Assembly (NCBI RefSeq): GCF_017309385.1
Contig: NZ_JAFJMJ010000001.1
Coordinates: 3,286,001 to 3,350,000 of the forward strand
Direction of reading: 5' to 3'
DNA length: 64,000 nt
Source of the DNA: Amycolatopsis sp. 195334CR
GTDB taxonomy: Bacteria; Actinomycetota; Actinomycetes; Mycobacteriales; Pseudonocardiaceae
In this document: positions 60,406-64,000 of the stretch, one piece after another
Numbering within the stretch: the first letter of the stretch is position 1
Layout of the letters: the number at the start of each line of letters is the position of its first letter
The notes under the pieces: generated by a model
The model's database searches: none
What the model was told of the DNA's origin: nothing
The model's input: the letters and a program-made list of their open reading frames with translations, nothing else
Made by a program: the position numbers and the translations under genes

Positions 60406-61137
60406 TCACAGCTCCAGGGTGAGCCCCTCCTCGGCCAGCAGGACCTCCCCGTCGAACACCCCGTCCGCCTCGCGCGCGGAGACCCGGCGGTCGCTGCCCG
60501 GCCAGAAGTGCGTCAACAGCAGGCGTTTCGCGCCCGCGCGAGCCGCCCAGCCCGCGGCTTCGGTCGCGGTCATCACATAACGCGGCTGGGTTCGCGGCGA
60601 TGGTCCTTGCAGCGTCGATTCCACGATGAAGAGGTCCGCGTCCGCGCCCAGCTCGGCCAGCGCGGGATCGGGACCGCTGTCGCCGGTGTAGGCGACGGTG
60701 AGGTCCGGCAGGCTCAGCCGCACGCCCCAGTTCGGCACGTGGTGCGGCAGGCGCCAGGTGCGGAGGGTGAACGGCCCCACCGAGGTGGTGGTCGACAGTT
60801 CGTGGAACTCGTACACCTCGGCGGGATCGGGGTTCGGCTCGACCGCGCGGAGCACGTCGAGCACGCCTGGTGGGCAGTAGAGGGGGACCTTGCCGCCGTC
60901 GTTGTAGGCGCGGATGCGGCCGAGCGCGCTGAGGTCCGAGCAGTGGTCGGGGTGGGCGTGCGTGATCACCGCCGCGTCCACGCCGCCGTCCGGGACGTGC
61001 TCCAGCAGCCGGGCGAAGGTGCCGTAACCGAGGTCGAGCACCACCCGGAAGCCGTGGTGGTCCAGCAGGAACCCGCTGCACGCCCGGCCGGGTTCGGGGT
61101 ACGCGCCGCAGCTGCCGAGCACCGTCAATCGCGCCAT
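60406..61137 (-). CDS. metallo-beta-lactamase-fold hydrolase, RNase Z-like subgroup
   Basis: A 243-residue protein. Motifs are LTVLGSCGAYPEPGRACSGFLL, THAHPDHCSDL (HxHxDH), AYTGDSGPDPAL and LLLTHFWPGSD. The family contains tRNase Z and related phosphodiesterases, but this protein lacks the RNase Z exosite arm. Function uncertain. ATG 61137. Confidence 0.88.
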   Translation of the reverse strand: MARLTVLGSCGAYPEPGRACSGFLLDHHGFRVVLDLGYGTFARLLEHVPDGGVDAAVITHAHPDHCSDLSALGRIRAYNDGGKVPLYCPPGVLDVLRAVEPNPDPAEVYEFHELSTTTSVGPFTLRTWRLPHHVPNWGVRLSLPDLTVAYTGDSGPDPALAELGADADLFIVESTLQGPSPRTQPRYVMTATEAAGWAARAGAKRLLLTHFWPGSDRRVSAREADGVFDGEVLLAEEGLTLEL

Positions 61138-61195
61138 GCGGCGATCCTCCCAGGTGGACTGTGGCGAAACCGGCCGGATCCGCGACTTCAGCGGC

Positions 61196-61630
61196 ATGAA
61201 GAACGTGCAGACGAAGGTTGTGACGCGGCGGCCAGCCGACGAGGTGTACGCGTACCTCGCGGACTTCACGCACCAGGCCGAATGGCGGTTCGACGTGCTG
61301 ACCTCGGAGCTCGTCTCCGGCGAGGTGGGCCGGGTCGGCGCGCGGTACCGGCAGCGGGTGCGGCCGGGGCGCAAGGAGACGGCCAGCGAGGTCGAGCTGA
61401 CCAGGGCCGATCCGCCGGGGGAGGTGGCGTTCCGCACGCTCGACCGCGGGCCGGTGACCGTGTCGGGGGCCTGGCACATCCGATCGGTGGATGCGGGCAC
61501 GGAGGTGGTCTGCGACGTCGCGATCGAGACGAAGGGGCCGCTCAAGCTGCTGGAACCGCTGATGGGGCCGCAGCTGCGCAAGATCGCCGGCCGGTACGAG
61601 GCCGACCTCTCGGAGCGGCTCGGCGCGTGA
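61196..61630 (+). CDS. SRPBCC (polyketide cyclase/START-like) protein
   Basis: A 144-residue protein: RPADEVYAYLADFTHQAEWRFDV at the N-terminus, then beta strands and the C-terminal long helix LMGPQLRKIAGRYEADLSERL. Likely binds a hydrophobic ligand. ATG 61196 begins the domain; upstream in-frame codons overlap the divergent hydrolase start. Confidence 0.85.
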   Translation: MKNVQTKVVTRRPADEVYAYLADFTHQAEWRFDVLTSELVSGEVGRVGARYRQRVRPGRKETASEVELTRADPPGEVAFRTLDRGPVTVSGAWHIRSVDAGTEVVCDVAIETKGPLKLLEPLMGPQLRKIAGRYEADLSERLGA

Positions 61631-61659
61631 ACTGTCGGGGCGGCGGGTAGCCTCCCGGC

Positions 61660-62457
61660 GTGCTCACCGTCTCCACTGTGAATGTCAACGGAATGCGTGC
61701 CGCGGCCAAGAAGGGGTTCGTCGAGTGGCTGGCCGCCACCGGCGCGGATGTGGTCGCCTGCCAGGAGGTGCGCGCGGAAACCGACCTGCTGCCGGACGAG
61801 GTGCGTGAGCCGGAGGGCTGGCACGCGTTCCACGCGCCGTGCGAGCAGAAGGGCCGGGCGGGGGTGTCGCTGTACTCCCGGGTCGAGCCGGAGTCGGTGC
61901 GGATCGGCTTCGACGCGCCGGAGTTCGCCGAGAGCGGGCGGTACCTGGAGGCCACCTTCGCCGAGGTGGTGGTCGCGAGCCTGTACCTGCCCAGCGGGGA
62001 TGTCGGCACGCCGCGGCAGGAGGAGAAGGAGCGGTTCATGGCCGCGTTCCTGCCGTACCTGACCGACCTGCGCGGCAAGGCCGAGGCCGACGGGCGCGAG
62101 GTGCTCGTGGTCGGGGACTGGAACATCGCGCACGCCGAGGTGGACCTGAAGAACTGGCGGACGAACCGGAAGAACTCGGGCTTCCTGCCGGAGGAGCGGG
62201 CGTGGCTGGGGCGCGTCTACGAGGAGGCCGGGTACGCCGACGTGCAGCGCCGGCTGGACCCGGAGGGGCCGGGCCCGTACACGTGGTGGTCGTACCGGGG
62301 CAAGGCCTTCGACAACGACGCGGGGTGGCGGATCGACCTGCACGTGGCGAGCCCGGGCCTGGCGGACCGGTGCGAGTCCATCCAGGTGGAGCGCGCGGCC
62401 ACCTATGCGGAGCGCTGGTCCGACCACGCCCCGGTGACCGCCGTCTACAACATCTGA
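61660..62457 (+). CDS. xth: exodeoxyribonuclease III
   Basis: A 265-residue AP endonuclease/3'-exonuclease. Active-site motifs are NVNGMRAA, CQEVRAE (metal Glu), YLPSGD, VGDWNIAH, and the final WSDHAPV (catalytic Asp-His). It acts in base-excision repair after glycosylases such as those at 55.6-57.6 kb. GTG 61660. Confidence 0.95.
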   Translation: MLTVSTVNVNGMRAAAKKGFVEWLAATGADVVACQEVRAETDLLPDEVREPEGWHAFHAPCEQKGRAGVSLYSRVEPESVRIGFDAPEFAESGRYLEATFAEVVVASLYLPSGDVGTPRQEEKERFMAAFLPYLTDLRGKAEADGREVLVVGDWNIAHAEVDLKNWRTNRKNSGFLPEERAWLGRVYEEAGYADVQRRLDPEGPGPYTWWSYRGKAFDNDAGWRIDLHVASPGLADRCESIQVERAATYAERWSDHAPVTAVYNI

Positions 62458-62463
62458 GCCGGT

Positions 62464-62516
62464 GTCACGAATGTGGCTTTCGAGACGTGGCGCGTCCCGA
62501 AAGCCACATTCGTGAC
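62464..62516. repeat. 19-bp perfect inverted repeat (possible dispersed palindromic element)
   Basis: GTCACGAATGTGGCTTTCG (62464-62482) is perfectly complementary to 62498-62516, with a 15-nt loop that contains GACG/CGTC. It lies between xth (+) and a convergent small secreted-protein gene, so it may terminate both. From memory this sequence recurs in Amycolatopsis genomes; not verified here. Confidence 0.75.
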
Positions 62517-62524
62517 GCGGTGCG

Positions 62525-62731
62525 CTACGAGACGCCGAGCAGGGTGGCCAGTGCGGAGATCAGGGCCTTCGACGTGCTCGCGATGGTGGCGTCGAGGTAC
62601 TCGGCGATCGGGGTGAGTTCGGCGGCGGAGGCCGAGCCGCTCAGTGCGAGTGCGGCGAACGGCACGGCGGCGCCCACGGCGAGGCCGCGCAGGGTCCAGC
62701 GCTGGGCGTTGCTCCGGCGGGAAGTGCGCAT
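62525..62731 (-). CDS. small secreted protein
   Basis: A 68-residue precursor. A Sec signal (LRGLAVGAAVPFAALALSGSASA) with cleavage after ASA leaves about 32 residues (AELTPIAEYLDATIASTSKA onward), a short amphipathic helical peptide without Cys. No family is recognised. ATG 62731 follows GAGAGGACGAGAAGC. Confidence 0.7.
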   Translation of the reverse strand: MRTSRRSNAQRWTLRGLAVGAAVPFAALALSGSASAAELTPIAEYLDATIASTSKALISALATLLGVS

Positions 62732-62907
62732 GCTTCTCGTCCTCTCTGCTGGGTTCGGGCGAACGGTCGCTCGCCCGAACAGCAGCATGCGCACGGCCAT
62801 CCAGTCCCAACAAGGCCGGAAACCGAGGCTTAGCGATCACGAAACACCCGGGTGAACGGCGTTAACGAACTCGACACCGCGGTGTGCGATTTGCGAACGT
62901 TCGGGGT

Positions 62908-63543
62908 GTGGACGAACCCCTGATCACCAGCAATCCCCTGCCCGACGGGCTGCCGCCGCGGCTGGTGGGCCAGCTCGCCTTCCTCGCCGAGGCCGACAAG
63001 CTCAAGACCGTGCTCCGCCAGTCCCCGCTCGCGGCGGCCGAGCGGCGCGAGAACGACGCCGAGCACTCCTGGCACCTCGCGCTGATGGTCGCCGTGCTCG
63101 CCGAATACGCCGACGAGCCGATCGACCTCGGGCGCACCGTGCAACTGGTCGTGGTGCACGACCTCGTCGAGATCTACGCGGGCGACACCCCGCTCTACGA
63201 CGACCACGGCCGCGAAAGTCAGCAGGAGCGCGAAGAAGCCGCCGCCGAAAAGCTGTTCGGGTTGCTGCCCGATGACCAGGCCGCCCATTTCCGCGCGCTC
63301 TGGGACGAATTCGAAGCGCGGGAAACGCCGGAAGCGCGATTCGCCAAGGCGATGGACCGGATGCAACCGCTCCTGCTGAACTGGCTGGCCAAGGGCGGCA
63401 CCTGGCAGACGCCCGGCGTCACCGCCGCCACGGTCCGGGAACGCAAGGCCGTGATCGGCGACGCGTCCGCGGAACTGTGGGCGGCGGCGAGCACGCTGAT
63501 CGCCGAAGGCGAGCGGCGCGGCTGGGTTGCACCGTCTACTTAG
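62908..63543 (+). CDS. HD-domain hydrolase (YfbR/HDDC2-like)
   Basis: A 211-residue protein. Metal ligands are in AERRENDAEHSWHLALM, VVVHDLVEIYAGDTPLYD (HD and ExxxGD) and ARFAKAMDRMQPLLLNW. The family hydrolyses 5'-deoxynucleotides. GTG 62908 is the likely start. Convergent with the DHFR-like gene (4-nt overlap). Confidence 0.88.
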   Translation: MDEPLITSNPLPDGLPPRLVGQLAFLAEADKLKTVLRQSPLAAAERRENDAEHSWHLALMVAVLAEYADEPIDLGRTVQLVVVHDLVEIYAGDTPLYDDHGRESQQEREEAAAEKLFGLLPDDQAAHFRALWDEFEARETPEARFAKAMDRMQPLLLNWLAKGGTWQTPGVTAATVRERKAVIGDASAELWAAASTLIAEGERRGWVAPST

Positions 63544-64000
63544 GATTCGATCCGGCTGTAGGTGAGCACGATCACCCCTGACTCATAGGCCGCGTGCTTG
63601 CTCAGGTGGTACCGCTCGGGCCGGAATTCCCCGCTGAACATGGGCATTCCGGCCCCGGCGACCACCGGGTGCATTTTCACCACGATCTCGTCGATTTCGT
63701 CGCGCAGGGCGTTGGCCAGCGTCGCGCCGCCGACGAGCCAGATGTTCTGCCCGTCCTCCTTTTTCAGCTCGCGCACCTTTTCCACCGGGTCGGTGGTGAC
63801 CAGTTCGACCTTGCCGGGCGGCTCGGTCATGGTGGTCGAGAAAACGAGGTGCCGGAGGTGCTCGTAGGCGTCGTCGATCCCGACCGCGAGGCCGTTTTCG
63901 AAGGATTTGCGGCCTTCCAGCACGGTGTCGAATTCCTTGTTCGGCGTGTCGCCGAGGTCGAACATCGGGCGCGCGAACGTCGGGATCATTTCCGGGTAGT
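63540..64000 (-). CDS. dihydrofolate-reductase-like (RibD C-terminal) protein, N-terminus beyond window
   Basis: The frame continues past the right edge (YPEMIPTFARPMFDLGDTPNKE at the edge), so the N-terminus is missing; an internal ATG at 63989 is not the likely start. Motifs: EFDTVLEGRKSFE, IWLVGGATLANAL, VVKMHPVVAGAGMPMF. These are the RibD_C/DHFR-like fold found in many small actinobacterial reductases of unknown substrate. Confidence 0.85.
   Translation of the reverse strand, partial: YPEMIPTFARPMFDLGDTPNKEFDTVLEGRKSFENGLAVGIDDAYEHLRHLVFSTTMTEPPGKVELVTTDPVEKVRELKKEDGQNIWLVGGATLANALRDEIDEIVVKMHPVVAGAGMPMFSGEFRPERYHLSKHAAYESGVIVLTYSRIES

Noticed and set aside
1..64000. tRNA, rRNA, prophage, integrase or insertion sequence
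   Set aside because: None was recognised; no transposase or integrase motifs, no target-site duplications, and no tRNA-like cloverleaf was seen by eye.

Overview
The window is high-GC actinobacterial chromosome with many GTG starts and four-base ATGA/GTGA stop-start overlaps. The best fit is Pseudonocardiaceae, probably Amycolatopsis or a close relative; the genus is an inference. The order chorismate mutase - pcrA/uvrD1 - M23 peptidase - sucC - sucD - 34-kDa-antigen family - PerM family - purN - purH (about 18.4-33.3 kb) is the order I recall for Rv0948c-Rv0957 of Mycobacterium tuberculosis. The imuA-imuB-dnaE2 mutasome, folD-DUF3017, guaA and a NADP isocitrate dehydrogenase are also present. 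I see no rRNA, tRNA, CRISPR array, transposase or prophage.

Layout. 0-2.7 kb: a TPR/CHAT protein, cut by the left edge, behind a small protein made almost wholly of 12-residue repeats. 2.8-7 kb: alcohol and aldehyde dehydrogenases, divergent from guaA. 7-10.6 kb: two divergent PspC-domain units, one of them a PspC-histidine kinase with a LuxR-type response regulator. 10.6-12.6 kb: an EamA transporter and a divergent LysR regulator. 12.5-17.7 kb: a Ser/Thr kinase, a pseudokinase and two paralogous single-pass proteins. 18-33.3 kb: the conserved housekeeping block, interrupted by a SOS-box promoter behind pcrA and by a tandem repeat array. 33-36 kb: a lipid/ligand-binding fusion protein and a GntR regulator around a perfect palindrome.

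36-42 kb: a LexA-box-controlled error-prone repair operon (imuA, imuB, a 47-codon ORF, dnaE2). 42-44.3 kb: HNH nuclease, TetR and its SnoaL-like target gene, pentapeptide protein. 44.3-46.7 kb: a large TNT-type NAD glycohydrolase toxin-like protein. 46.8-50.5 kb: transporter-folD-DUF3017 and a secreted peptidase. 50.5-51.4 kb: a strand-biased, pyrimidine-rich repeat region. 51.4-55.5 kb: two efflux pumps, ArsR, an RNA methyltransferase and a class I methyltransferase. 55.6-58.5 kb: duplicated HhH-GPD glycosylases around a metallo-beta-lactamase. 58.7-64 kb: icd and small housekeeping genes, ending in a DHFR-like gene cut by the right edge.

Two functions recur. DNA repair is represented by pcrA, the mutasome, two glycosylase-like proteins and exonuclease III, with two perfect 16-bp LexA boxes. 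Envelope and stress signalling is represented by the PspC units, the kinase/pseudokinase cluster, the M23 peptidase and the PerM homologue. The strongest candidates for undescribed biology are the CHAT plus 12-mer-repeat pair, the kinase/pseudokinase cluster, the small ORF inside the mutasome operon, and the SOS-box transcript unit behind pcrA. All functions are inferred from motifs and family knowledge; no database search was run.
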